Source: Stemphylium vesicarium
Taxonomy: Eukaryota > Ascomycota > Dothideomycetes > Pleosporales > Pleosporaceae
Length of the DNA: 64,000 bases
Reading direction: 5' to 3'
Assembly (NCBI GenBank): GCA_004380135.1
Contig: QXCR01000046.1
Coordinates: forward strand, 1 to 64,000
Shown here: piece by piece, positions 32,982-44,855 of the stretch
How the letters are laid out: each line of letters begins with the position of its first letter
Position numbering within the stretch: the first letter of the stretch is position 1
Program-made: the position numbers and the translations under genes
Notes under the pieces: model-generated
What the model saw: the letters and a program-made list of their open reading frames with translations, nothing else
What the model was told of the DNA's origin: nothing
Database searches by the model: none

Positions 32982-35737
32982 GGCGACGAATAGGCACAAG
33001 GGCAATTCCTGGGAAGAAGTTGAACAATGAGGAACTGTTGGCTCTCACTCGAGGCCGGCGAGTACGGGAATTATATTTTCGCACCGTGGCTCGCGCTACG
33101 GCCAAAGTGGAGGGATCGCACCGTCGGTGGCCCAGACAAAGTGGAAGAACGGCCTCCACGAAGTCACTTGGCAACTGCCTTTTTCGAGATGGCTAGAGCA
33201 CAGTAGTACAGGGCTCCATTGGCTCCCGGTCGTCTCCGCTTTCTAGAATGTCTCCCGTCTCATGTTGCGGATCGCTTACTCGCTGCTAACGCACGCCTGT
33301 CTGGTGTCAAGTTCCTTCAGTACCGGCGGACTTTCCGCGCTTCTGCAACCCTGACTAGGTTCTTATCTTTCCCCAGCATTGATAGCCTGCGCATTGGCCA
33401 ATCACGGAGATGAACGTGCTGGGGCGCCTGCTTAGTCCGTGATAAGCGGCGGCGAATATGCGCCCCTCCTCGGTTGAGGCTCTCTTTTTGGCTTCGTGTG
33501 GCGTATCCACAGAGCACGTCTGACCTTATACCCCAAACCAGCATCGTCTACCCCGAGGTCGCAACGATTCCGGAGCAATGGCACGGGGACGCACTATGCA
33601 GAAGCAAACACCAGGATGCCTGAAAAACAACTGCTGCAGCAATCACGGCACGCGCCTGGCCAGGAGACGTAATATCTCACACGGATTTGCATGTCTTTGT
33701 GGCCTCCACTCAGCGATGCAGATCGCGTGCATGAAGGACGGCATGTGACGCAAGGGGGCCACCATACCGGGTTCCTATCGTTTTGTTGCTATGCAACACT
33801 GGCGGACGCCATGGTCGGAGACCGCGGGCGCCTCAATCAGCAAACCTACGACTGGTGTTGCCCAAAGTTATCTTTCAACGGGTTTCAGTGGCCAAGGCTA
33901 TCGCCAACATTCCGATAACCAGGTCTGCGCTAAGCACACTGGACCATCAGACGCGCTTGTATGGTGTCCTGCAGATGATTAGACCTGGGATCCTTATCAC
34001 GAGTTCGCATTGCGGTATAAGCGCCGAGTGGTGGTGCGGAGTTCGCCTGCGCATATACATTTTGAACAGACGTTGGCTTGGCTGACAAGACGTTTTGGAT
34101 CGATATCCGGAGGCATCGCAACGAATTGTCATCAGAGATCCGCAAGGTGGTCCTGCCGCTTAGCCCTGGCCCTTCCCCGCAGCGGACCCAACTCCATACG
34201 GTAGCTCGTCGTGTGGGCTGGCGGCAATATCAATCGAAACAAAGACACAAGTCCTCAGGACACAGTGCAGCCTACATCGGACAACATATTTGAGAGGTTA
34301 GCATTCACGATCTTGATGTCGATTCCGCAAAGCCGACACCAGGGCAGATTGTCGGCAGAACCCCGCAATTAGGCCCGTCTACAATCGGTTGTCGCTTCCG
34401 GGTTACAGTTTGCAGTACATAATAGCCACGCCCCGCGTGGCGGTCCAGCGCAGTCCGGAAACGTGATTGCGGACGGAACAGACATCACCAACACGAAGTT
34501 TGTAGCATCCGCGGAGAGCTCCTATCAACATTTCCGGACGTTAAAGTCGCAGGATCGCAGGATCAAAAGTTATGGTACGAGTTGTTGGAAACCCGGTCTC
34601 ATTTCCCCTTTGCACCCGTGCTGTCCGCCATGTCGGACAGCTCCTATCAATGCTCTATAGATGGGTATCCACTCCGTGGGTTTGCGGCACGGGTAAGGCG
34701 TATCTCTGTGTGCACAACCATGGTCTGGCTCGTATTTTCGACTGTGTAGGATTCACAGGAGAAAGATTGGCCATCGACCTGCAAGACTGTGTGTGTGTGG
34801 CCTGGATTCGGCTGTTCATCTGGGCGTGGTGGGCCTCGGAATGCTTGTATGCATACCAAGCTCATGTGAAAAAGGCCGAGGATCTGGCTATGGAAAGGAT
34901 AATATTCGGGTTGGAATGAGGCTCAGCACTATCCCTGGACCCAACAATAATCGGCTGGAATCTCGCTCTGAACGTTATATCGCAACGCTGACACATGTCC
35001 CAGGTTCATACGTGATATCATCACTGGATGGGAATCCACTCTGCTTACACGTCCAAGTTTAGTTCATTCCAATAGCAATCGACCCATCCGTCTTGCTCGC
35101 TCTTCTCCGTCACCAGATGCGAGCAAGCGAGGCACCCACGTCCGTGTACCCAATAAACACACGACGTCGCAAGTAAAGCCACAGGGTCGATTCGAACTTG
35201 CAGCAAACCCTGCCACTTAGATGTAAAGTCTCTTCTAACACTGAAGAAGAATGATCGCAGTTCGCACTGCAATGCCAATCACGCAAAACGCACACTACCA
35301 CCACAGTCACATCCGATCTCGAACCCACGACCCACGAACATCACTCGAACAATTTCAGCACCACAGGAGGGGATACGCTAAAAACACCACCATACGGTTG
35401 GGTGACAGCATGGTATGACGCAGTCATACACGTACGACGCGTACCTAGATGGTGACATGCAGCAAACGGGGTTAAGTGACGGTTGGGCACTGTATGTGGT
35501 CTTAAGCCGCTAGCAACTACACGCACATCACATTCTTAATCATGATGACTCTAACACAAAACATATATTCCAATAGCTCAAGGTAACGACAAAAGGGTAT
35601 ACAAGGCGGAGCCGGAACAAGCGAACACCATACGCCATGTCCAATGCCGCTATATAAACAATGCACAATGGGGAATATCCTCCAGCCACGATGAAAATTG
35701 TGGTATCAAGAACTGATTCAAGCCAAGGTTTGCCGCT
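32982..35737. other. Large intergenic region, no gene seen
   Basis: 2.75 kb between the nucleoside transporter start and the GCN5 stop. The longest frames reach about 115 codons (for example 34572-34919 on the plus strand), begin with non-ATG codons or lack any motif. A TG run is near 34788-34798. It may contain decayed sequence, but nothing recognisable. Confidence 0.45.
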
Positions 35738-37149
35738 TCACTTGCCTGTTAATTCGCCTTCGAGATGCTGGTCGTGTGTTAGCAGATGTACAGGGCAAAA
35801 TACTAAGAATCCAAGTCTTCACTTACCGACCACTCAGGTATATCACGTATACGCTGCCACATGTATCTTTCGAGGCGATTTGCCGCCTTGGCGTAGGGTG
35901 TACTCTCGTTGTTGTATTTGCGGCAATTATCAAAGATGAGCTTGGCATCTCTGATAAAGTCCTCGGGATTGGGGTAGAGATCCTTTTCGTGCTTTTCTTC
36001 CATGGTGGCCAGGTCCATAGGCTCTTTGATGACGTCGTAGTAGTCGAGGACTTCGTCTTTATTGACGGGCTGTTGGAAGGGCCAGGCGTTGCTGTTGTTC
36101 TGCATGTCGTTGAGGAGGTGGAGGAGGGCGTTGTAGTTTGGACCGTGGCGGGGTGCGCGGGCGAGTTCGTCCATGACGGGGGACCAGCCCGAGTCTTTGA
36201 TGGCGGGGATTGTGAGGGGATCGATGGATTTGAGTTCTCCTTTTGCCCATTGTGCTGGTGGGGCGTGGACCTCGTAACTCTTGCTGACGGCCATGATCTT
36301 GGCATTTGCGCATTCTTTCTGCTTCAACAGCATTCTGCCCGACTCCAGGTAGCGTATCTTTGGTACCATGCTACATTGCATGATGGTGCCACCCTCGTAA
36401 TCTTTAATGTAGCCCATCCACCTCGACTTTTCCAGCGTAATCTCCTTGGTAAACCCCTGTTTCTTGAAGTATCCAATGGCGTAGTTGTCGGCGTAGGTAA
36501 GGAAGTGCATGACTTGCGAGGTGGCTTTGACGTAATCCTTCAGATGCGACATGAGATGGGCGCCGTAGCCTTTGACTTGCTGGTCCGAGGAGATTGCGCA
36601 AAAGACGATTTCGGCGAATTGGCCTTTGTCAAAGGGGCGGTATGTTATGCCACCCACAACTTCCAGCGGATGCTTCACAATGGCTATGCTCAAATGGGTC
36701 CGGTCGTAGACAAGCCGCGCAATGTAGTCCTTGGGCATCTTAGGCAACTGTTTTTGGAATATGCACTTCAAGCCGGTCAAGATGATGGTGCTCTCCCTCT
36801 CCCCATCGTTGTTGACCACTCTGAATTCAATCTCGCCATTGCGCTCCTCGATGACGGCGGGCTTCTCTGGGAAGGGTACGATGCGCTTGACCGGGGGTGC
36901 GGGGGCATCGTCGGCAGCTGCAGGTGTGGACGGACTATGCTTGATGCGCTTCGGGGAGCCGTTAAGAGGGTCGGTTGTGGCCTTGCGCTTCGCTTCGGAG
37001 GGTGAAAGGTTAGCTTGGATTTCGCGAAGGGGTATGTCTGGAGAGGAGTCGCGTGAAGGCGGGACGGCTGCGCGCTGAGGTGAAGTCGGGGGAGAGGTGG
37101 GATAGCCCAACACGTCGCGCAGATGCGGGATGTTATTGCGGGGAGACAT
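35738..37149 (-). CDS. gcn5: Histone acetyltransferase GCN5 (SAGA catalytic subunit)
   Basis: Two exons (37149-35827 and 35767-35738; intron 59 nt) give 450 residues. The acetyltransferase domain includes FAEIVFCAIS with the catalytic Glu, and SSDQQVKGYGAHLMSHLKDY with the QVKGYG acetyl-CoA loop. It also includes YADNYAIGYFKKQGFTKEI. A bromodomain covers the last 100 residues (WPFQQPVNKDEVLDYYDVIKEPMDL, quoted here only in part as a motif; YKAAN-type helix at the end). The enzyme acetylates histone H3 lysines inside the SAGA/ADA complexes in the nucleus. The last exon is tiny (ten codons including stop, HLEGELTGK). The frame is open upstream of the chosen ATG to about 37215, and a separate ATG lies at about 37242, so a longer N-terminus made through a 5' intron is possible. 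The start is therefore less certain than the rest. Confidence 0.94.
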
Positions 37150-37461
37150 GCGGAGCTCGCGTTGAGAGGGAAGGGGGTTGAGCTGCAGTAAAGCTGAGAA
37201 GAAAAGGGTGCACACTTACTGTCCTCTGATGCGCCCGCCATAATTGCGGTATTCGGCGCCTCCTTGGGTGTTTGTCGCGCCTTCTCTCGGCCTCTGGCTG
37301 GTGACGATGTTGATGAACGTCGGGGGAGTCGCGCCTTCCGCACTGACCGACCCACTCACCAATCACCGCCGCCGCCCGCCAAGTGCACCCGCGAGAGGCC
37401 ACCACAGCAGCTTCACGAGATATATCCTCGCCATTCAAGATCCAATTGCCCCACTGCACTC
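37150..37461. promoter_or_regulatory. Bidirectional promoter GCN5/OST5
   Basis: Only 312 bp separate the GCN5 and OST5 start codons, which face away from each other. The two genes must share or interleave promoters. No TATA box is seen. A possible alternative GCN5 5' exon (MAGASED) lies at about 37220-37242. Confidence 0.6.
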
Positions 37462-37857
37462 ATGTCAAGCCCACTTGTAGACGTCTGGGAGGCTGCTGCT
37501 TCTCAGCCCTTCAACCCCACCGTTGGAAAGAACACGCAATTCACTGTTGGCTTCGTGCTTCTGGCCATCTGTATGTCCCAAGAGCTTCTGGTGCTTGTCT
37601 GGAGCTATATGCTAACCATGCGCAGCCCTCGTCTTGACCACAATCTTCGGCCTGAGTACGCGACACATTCACTCTGATTGCGCCATCTCATACTTACCGC
37701 CCATAGACCGATCGCTCGTCAACTTGCCAGTTCTTGGTGTTCCGGCTTCATTAGCATTCGGGTACGTGGCCTCGGACATGGACGCGCACCCTCCAAACTG
37801 ATCGCGAACAGCTTCGGCGCCGTCTACATGATTTGTGCAGTCGGCGTCTACGTCTAG
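37462..37857 (+). CDS. ost5: Oligosaccharyltransferase subunit OST5 (TMEM258 family)
   Basis: Four exons (37462-37570, 37626-37655, 37707-37761, 37812-37857) encode 79 residues, the family size. Two hydrophobic segments (FTVGFVLLAISLVLTTIFGL and SLAFGFGAVYMICAVGVYV) flank the conserved NRSLVNLPVLGVPAS. The protein is a small ER-membrane subunit of the complex that attaches N-glycans to nascent proteins. Exon 2 is only 30 nt. The gene falls below the size at which single-frame scans would find it, and only the spliced frame makes sense. All introns are GT-AG. It lies head-to-head with GCN5, and 174 bp upstream of RAD1. Confidence 0.93.
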
Positions 37858-37917
37858 TTTCCTTGCTTCATCTGTCCGGCGTTAGGAGAACATTGTGTGT
37901 ACAATCTATGGAATACC

Positions 37918-37923
37918 AATAAA
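37918..37923 (+). terminator. Poly(A) signal of OST5
   Basis: AATAAA about 60 bp after the OST5 stop and 110 bp before the RAD1 start. Confidence 0.5.
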
Positions 37924-38031
37924 AAGTTCAAGACGCTTGAATCTACCTGCGCGATAGACACTACCTACCCGTACCGACCATAATCTCTCTCCCCATAACC
38001 ACAATTCTCAGATCAATCACAAAACAGCAAC

Positions 38032-39256
38032 ATGGACGACGACGAGGAACCTACCGTTCTCACGGCCGTGTCTAGTTCGGCGCGCCAGCTGTACCAGCTT
38101 CTGCGCTGCATTGCCTTTTCCAACAAAGCCCACGTCCAGATCAGCGACATAGGCCTCAAGCTCGCAGTTGACGAAGCGAGTGTCATGGAGGGTACACATA
38201 CATGCGCGCAGTCTTCGGAGATACATGCAGACTGACAACACCACAGCATCCGCCTTCCTCGACAAGTCCCTCTTCACAACCTACACTTTCAACGCGCCCG
38301 ATCCCCCACAGAACTCGCAGCACTCCGACAGCGAGGAAGATGTCGACGCCGCATCAAGCACCACCCCCGCCTTCCAAATCTCCCTACCTGCACTTCTCGA
38401 GACCCTCCAGATATTTGGCCTTACCGACCCCTCCACCTCCAAATCGCCATGGTCGCGCGACGCACCCTACCCCACCAGCACAGCCTTCACCGGCAACAAC
38501 ATAATGGGCGGCATGAACAACCTGTGTCGGATAAGCTACGACGGCCCTGGCTCACCCCTAGCAGTCACATTAACAGAAATGAGCATCCGCACCCAATGCG
38601 ACCTAACCACCTACGAGCCCGAATACGCCGACGAAATCCCCTTTGACCGCCAGGCCCTCGCACTAAAAGTCATCATGCGAGGTAGCTGGCTGCACGACGC
38701 AGTCCAGGAGCTCTCCTCCACCAGCCCCGAAAAGCTAACCATGTACGCCAAAACCGTGCGTGGCAAACCCTTCTTCGCCCTCTCGTCCTCAGGCACCCTT
38801 GGTTCAGCTCGCGTCGAATTCAACAACCAACCCCAACAACCTTCTGCCTACCGCACTCCTGCCTCTACAAATCTCAATGCAAGCACTGGTGCTACTGATG
38901 AGCCCCCGACAAACCTACTCGAGACATTTCAGCTCAGCGACCCGGGGACTGTTTTCCGCTCTAGCTACAAGTTCAGCTTAATACAAAAGGCTGCGCGTGC
39001 CATGAGTGTAGCGACTAAAGTGAGCGTACGAGCAGATACACAAGGTGTGCTCAGTTTGCAATTCATGATCGAGGTTGAAGGTCCCAATTCCGGTGCTGCA
39101 GCAAATGAGACTGCAAAGATTAGCTTTGTTGATTTCAGATTCGTGCCGCTTGTTGAGGACGAGGATGACGAGGAGGGGGAGGCGGGCGGTGATGCTGATG
39201 AGACGATTATGCGGAATGGGGACGGGAGTGATGATGATGATGATGACATGCTGTGA
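38032..39256 (+). CDS. rad1: DNA damage checkpoint clamp subunit RAD1 (9-1-1 complex)
   Basis: Two exons (38032-38191 and 38247-39256; intron 55 nt) give 389 residues. The PCNA-like start (TAVSSSARQLYQLLRCIAF, then VQISDIGLKLAVDEASVMEASAFLDKSLF) is characteristic of Rad1/Rec1/Rad17. So are ISLPALLETLQIFG and, near the C-terminus, LSLQFMIEVEG and ISFVDFRFVPL. The protein forms a ring clamp with Rad9 and Hus1 that is loaded at damaged DNA and activates the checkpoint kinase. The tail is highly acidic and ends DGSDDDDDDML. The start ATG is 174 bp after OST5. A poly(A) signal AATAAA lies at 39275-39280. Confidence 0.92.
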
Positions 39257-40143
39257 TCGGTGCTGGTATTACAGAATAAACAGTATGACACAATGTTACC
39301 GAGTCTCGGTGTTTACAGCACGTTGCTTGTTCTTGAATGTCTATGATATTTACTACTCCCCTTGCGAGCATGCTGCTTGGCTTGATTAATTGACATGGCT
39401 AGGGTGGGTAGACAGGGTGAGAGAAAGATTCATAGTGCAGTACGTCTATTCCATGTCGCGAATGCTCCTCACACCAAAGTCCTTGTGGATGTGGCCCTTG
39501 TTCCTCACTTCCACTTTCTCTTCCTTCTCTTGCTGCTGAAGTGGGTGTCCCATAACGCCGATGCTTTGTGATGAACGAGAAAAGAAAAGAGTACGGAAAA
39601 GCCAACCAGCCAGACCTGTTTCTCCTTCTCTTTCCATTCCCTGCTTTTGGCTATTAAAAGGGACGACGATTCAATCTGAACCTGAATCCTCGAAAGGCCC
39701 TAAGCTACTTTGCCGCCGCCTGTAAAGAAAAAGTTCATTAAAAAGGCGCCCCCGGAGATTTTTCTTTGATTTGAGTGAATAGTGCGTGATAAGGCTTCTT
39801 CATCATTTTTCTTTCTTTCTGTTTTTCGGTCTCTTTCTGTGTTGTGGAGGGTATTTTGCAACGCAAGTGATAAGTATCCAATCTGATTTTTTCTTGTCCT
39901 TTCTTTTTGCCATCCATGGGACTTCATGAGCGAGATGGCGAGCCCGTCGTCGCAAAAGGGAGAAAATTCGGGTAGGTAGGTAGGGAAACGTGGGTGTTGC
40001 TAATATACAGTCACATGTGTATGTAGGTGCATGCCTCGACTCGCGTCTTCGATCGGGGGATCGTCGTGTACGTTGCGCTGGACGGAAACGGCTTAGAATT
40101 CGAGTTCAGCTGCCACGGGCATTAGCATGGTTTGCCGAATGAT
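39257..40143. other. Convergent intergenic region RAD1/TFIIA
   Basis: 887 bp. It contains the RAD1 poly(A) signal, pyrimidine-rich tracts around 39800-39910 and a GTAG run near 39972-39985. No gene seen. Confidence 0.5.
39275..39280 (+). terminator. Poly(A) signal of RAD1
   Basis: AATAAA 18 bp after the RAD1 stop codon. Confidence 0.5.
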
Positions 40144-41809
40144 CTACCATTCGAATTCACCATTGGCCTTGTGGAACAGGTACCTGGAGTGAGTTAGTAT
40201 ATCGACTTCGGCTCCAGGCTATCGTGAACTTACTCCTTCTTATTCGTAGTCAGGATGCCGTCCTTGAGTGTGCACTTCCACTTGTTCTTGACACGTTGGA
40301 CCTTGTCGTAGGTGCATAGCATGTAATCGACCATGTCGTCGTCGCTGTTATCGCCGTCACCTAAATCGTCTTCGGAATCATCAAGGTCAGAGTTGATGGC
40401 ATCATCGGGATCCTCTTCCGGCTTGACGTCGTCATCACCATCGAAGCGAGCGGGCGCTGGAACACTCGTTGAGGCCTCAGCGTCTTCAGCTTGTAGGACA
40501 CGGACGGCGGCCTTTCGCTTCTTGCCTTTCGGCATCGAGTCGAGAGGTACCATGAGTCCACTATCCTGGCGCATGGCCATGGCGTCGACACGGGCACGCA
40601 TGAAGTCATCGGCTGCCATACGTTCTACCGCATTGGCAGCGCGCGCAGCCTTGAACGCCTCCCAGTCAGCCATGGCGTCATCAGGACCGTCCGTCTGCGA
40701 CGTGTACATCTGATTCTGATGAGGTGGGCGCTGCTGCGGCATTTGTTGCTGCTGCATCTGCTGCGGTGGCATTTGCTGTTGTGGCATCTGTTGTTGCGGC
40801 GGCGGGCGCTGATGCTGTTGGGGCTGCTGCTGTTGCGGAGCCATCATACGCTGCTGCTGCATGGGCATCTGGGGTAGATGACCTTGCTGTGCAAGATTGG
40901 GGAAGTTTTGCTGGTGAACATTACCCTGCTGCTGCACACGTTGCTGGACCAGAGCAGCCGCCCGCTGTTGTGCTATGTGTGTGTTCTGGTCATAGCCGCC
41001 ACTGTAACCATTGTTTGCAGTTTGGGCTTGCGGGTAGTTGGTAATAGGCTGCTGGTATCCGCCCTCAGTCTTCACTGGCACGTTAGGAAAGTTCAGCGCT
41101 TCTTGAGGTCCAGACACAGGTGTCATGTCATTGTCGACCTTGACATTGGATGGCACGGTAGGCGGCTGGCGGACGGGCTCTGGCGCGGGATCCCAAGGAA
41201 AGTGGGCAATCTTGAGAGCAGATAGCCTCTCTTGCCAGCCCTGTTCATGGTTAGTCCTTGCTTACGGTAAATGTAGACGGAAATGGAGTAATTCAAAGGG
41301 CTGTCACATGACGAGCTATACCGTGTTGGGAGATGATGTGCGGGGCTTGGCGGGTGGGGGAGCTGTGCAGGGGCTATAAGAAGGCGACCCAAATACTGAG
41401 AGGCCCCCGAAGCTGCAAGACCGACCGGCAACTCAGCCCCGCTTTCAGCCGCCCATCACCCCCCAAGCCAGGCGGGCGTCGCCAATCGTCGCAGCGAGCG
41501 AAGAACGATGCGAAGAAATGTTGGACCAGTAAAAAGGGGAAGGGGAATAGAACAGGCGGTATGGGCATGACGTCGGAGTGGCCAGGTTGCAACATACCTG
41601 CTTCATCTCGTCGAGGGTGCTGTGGTCGACGCCCGACTCTTCGAAATCATTCTGCGACGTCTGGATGACCTTCTCCATGATGGTCTGGTACACGCCGCCC
41701 TGGTGGTCGCTGTTAGCAAGCCTGCCTCTACCCTTCCACCGCTCGCTCTCGCTCTCGTACGCGCGCGCACGCGCCCACAGGGAATACTAACCACGACCGA
41801 GTTCGACAT
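40144..41809 (-). CDS. toa1: Transcription factor IIA large subunit (TOA1, alpha/beta)
   Basis: Four exons (41809-41792, 41699-41598, 41240-40234, 40183-40144) give 388 residues. The N-terminal helical part (GGVYQTIMEKVIQTSQNDFEESGVDHS) and the C-terminal beta-barrel (DYMLCTYDKVQRVKNKWKCTLKDG, cited as a motif; final YLFHKANGEFEW) are the two conserved TFIIA ends. Between them lie a Gln/Pro-rich linker (about residues 100-190) and an acidic stretch before the barrel. TFIIA stabilises TBP on the TATA box together with TOA2. The first exon has only six codons (MSNSVV), and the second intron is 357 nt, unusually long for this window. Every junction keeps frame, and the last exon has 13 codons including stop. 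Confidence 0.92.
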
Positions 41810-42446
41810 GATGGCGACTGCTTGGTATGGTCTCAGCTATCTAGTGTACGATATGGGCTCTGTGGAGGGCTGCACAAGGGCGTGCGACGGGTTGCTCGCG
41901 TGCAGAAGGCTTGAGGGATGGGCAGGCAAGCCGGGGCAGGCGACGTCAGCGCTTGAGGCTGCAAATGGGTGCGCGCGCCCGAGGAAGCTTCTGCGCGGTT
42001 CAAGGAACTTCTACGGATAGCGCTCGCCCAGACGGAAGGCTTTGTACGACGTGATCGGGTGCCCTCAGCTTTCGTGGTCGTGGGTGTATGAGTGATAGTG
42101 AGCGGCGCCCCGGCAATCGCTGAGGGCGCCGATTCCTTAGCGCCCCAAGCTATTATAGCGCCGCACGTGACTTCCAGGCAAGCTTCCAGCTCAACATTAT
42201 TCGCCCAGCACCTTTACAACAGAGTCGATTGTGTCATGGTCTTTCATTAGCAGTGAGTGTGTGCACGCTTGCATGTGCTTTTATAACAAGCGTCTAAATG
42301 TTTGTGTTATTACATGTTGTCGTCAAGACATGAAATTCGCCCTTCCACCACCACAAACGACAGCACTTGGTTTGGCAAAAGCAAACCTAGCAGCTTTTGT
42401 TTCATGTGGCACCTCACGTCCCTCTAGCCCGTGCTGATCATCCCAT
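41810..42446. promoter_or_regulatory. Intergenic, promoter of TFIIA large subunit
   Basis: 637 bp between the TOA1 start and the bZIP gene stop, both on the minus strand. No distinct element recognised. Confidence 0.45.
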
Positions 42447-44855
42447 TTACTCAACGAGAGCTTGCAGCACAGCCTTATCGACATCTGCGCGTCTGTATCC
42501 CGGTGAGCGCCCAAGACAAACGCCATGCCTAATTATCCCTGTCGTATTTGTTAGGTGACATCTTTGTTGATACCCAGTTTCTGAAAAACTTACCTTCAAT
42601 AAGCTTTGAAACATCCAGCCACGCGCTCTTCTTCTTCTTTTGTTTTACCACCTGCAGCCCCTCGAGATTGTCACCCATGACATCCAGTCCCAAGTCCATG
42701 TGAAAGCCGTTGCTTTCGAACCCAAAGTCGAAGCCAGGCGCTAGATCCAACCCTAATGTTTGGTCGAAGGACACGTCGTAGTTGACGGCTCTTGAGAAGC
42801 CGCCAGAGTCATTTGTTGCATCAGCGTGGCTGAGAGGCATGTCGAGCCCGAACGCATGGTGCTCGGTATGCCTATAAGGGTCATCGGCTGGGTTGATGGA
42901 CGCAGTAGAGCTCGTAGAAGAGTTGGTAGAGCTGTAGCTCAGGTTGGGGAGGTTGTCGACGTTGTCGTCTCTAGGAAGGTGCTGTGGCACGTTGGAATGC
43001 GAGTCGGCTCCATCGTCATTCTCTACGTCAATCCAACATTCAGCAAACGAGCTTCTCGGGTCGAGCCTGCATCCATAATGCTCCTCGAGGTACCCCTGCA
43101 CGTCGTTGCTGTCGAACCAATCACCTTCGAAATCCTCAAGATCCACTCCGTTCAGATGCTCTTTCCTCCCGTCTTCGCTATTCTCCAGTCTGTTGACCTT
43201 GTCCTCTTTTGGCCCAACCCGTTCTATCGTCCATGCGTTCTTTATTGGAATTACGTTGCCCGCACTATCCCGTCGCGGGTAGTGGGTTCCTGCACCACCA
43301 ATATGGATGAAAGGAGAGTCCCACCAGTCCAGTTCCTCGTCAATTGTTCGGGACATGAGAATCTGAAAACGTTGCCGTAGCTGCTCGATGGTATAGTATG
43401 GAAGGGTGAGTCTGAATACGTAATTGATCCTCTGTATTGAGTAGTCAGTCAGATGATGAACAATCAGAGCGCAAGGACACTCGGGCAAGCTGATGACAGC
43501 TTGTGGAACGGTGCCTTGCCAGAATACGTACCGCAGGTAGAGAGTTACGATTGCTGAGAAATTGAAATCCAATCTCGAGCGCCGCTCTGGCTAATCTCCT
43601 AGCAAAAGTTGGCTCTTCGAAACTGTATGTTGTCACTGGAGGAAGCTTCTTGACTGAAAGCTTCGGTAGAGGCGGTGTTGGTAATCCATTTGCATGTGGC
43701 GTAACATTGGGGGTTGGTATGCTGACGGGGTAGGCGTGTGAATTCGAGGATTCAAATGGTGGTTGTGGTTGGCTATTGACAGGAACCAGACCAAACGGCA
43801 GTTCCTGTGGTGATGTACGAGAAGGCTGTGCAAGACGATGGGTCTGACCCAAGACCTCCCCTATGGTAAACTGGCGACGGCTGATGATTTCGGTGGCACT
43901 GTTGGCACTCTGCTGTCCGTATGTGACACTCAGATGCGAGAAGTAACTGTCCGGTACTGGAAGGTGTTGTGAATGGTCCTAAATAACACAATGAGCGAAG
44001 TCTTTGAAGATTGAAGAGATGTCGTAATCAAAGCAAGTTTGAGAGAATTTGCGATAAGCCCAACATACCTTGCTTGACGACTGTGAGGTAGCAGAGTATC
44101 CCCATCCGACATCTTGACGCTCAGATTCAGCCGCTTTCTGTGAGCCTGTTCCTTCGCCACCCGGCTCGCCATCCTCATCTATATCATACTGGCCCTCACT
44201 GGCGGTCTTGGCCAAGCTCGAGAAGGTCTCTTTAGCGACTTTGAATTCTTGGGCCAGATCAGGATTCAGCTGTAACAAGCCTGACTTTAGTGTCGATTCA
44301 GCCAGCTGCTGCAAACTCTTGTTCATCTGCTCGATAATGGAATGAAGCTGTGTATTATGCTTCTTCAATGATGAGATTGTGGTTTCTTTCCTTTGTCGGT
44401 ACGCACGCTGGGCCAATCGGATTTGCGTACGTCGTCGCTAGCATCTCTGTCAGTACGAAGTAGCATGCCGAATCGTTCCACAATAGAGATTTCTGTGATA
44501 TAGTGAAGATGATGAAGGGAAGAACAGTTAACGACGATGTGTGCCCCTCTGCCAGCTTGCGGCCTCGATCTTCGGAGTCGGAGTCTCCTCACGCCACACC
44601 AGGCGTCCAAGACCTACAGCTCCGCGCACCAATGCACCCCTCGACCGAACCCTCACTTCGCAAGTCCCACATCGATCTGGGGTAATGGCAGAGGCAAAGA
44701 AAGTCTCCACTCACATCAGCAGCTGTAGCATCCTGTGTATCCACTCTGGGTCGTCCCCTCGCCTTCTTACCCCCAGCTCCATCTTCACCGCTATTGCTTC
44801 TGCGCGAACGCTTCCGCGAATGTTGCGTATGCTCTTCAGAATCAGAACTCGTCAT
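42447..44855 (-). CDS. bZIP transcription factor with C-terminal conserved domain
   Basis: Five exons (44855-44715, 44437-44069, 43978-43532, 43431-42594, 42538-42447) give 628 residues. The basic region starts at residue 48 (RRRTQIRLAQRAYRQRKE) and runs into a leucine-zipper-like helix (TTISSLKKHNTQLHSIIEQM). It resembles the fungal YAP-like bZIP type with RLAQRAYR. Just before it, KKARGRPRVDTQ resembles an AT-hook. The later part has a conserved fungal region (FARRLARAALEIGFQFL, RINYVFRLTLPYYTIEQLRQRF) and a tail GIIRHGVCLGRSPGYRRADVD common in this class. Intron 1 is 277 nt. The 100-nt intron 3 lies inside a long open frame, but removing it restores the family sequence. Nuclear regulator; target genes unknown. 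Confidence 0.85.

Noticed and set aside
34572..34919. 115-codon plus-strand frame rich in Cys and Trp
   Set aside because: Starts from a non-conserved position, no homology signal or intron structure; probably chance.
35180..35210. Sequence resembling a tRNA B box (GTTCGAATC, minus strand)
   Set aside because: Neighbouring stems do not pair into a T-arm or acceptor arm, so no tRNA can be folded.
35698..37005. 435-codon plus-strand frame
   Set aside because: Antisense of GCN5, whose acetyltransferase and bromodomain signatures are unmistakable.
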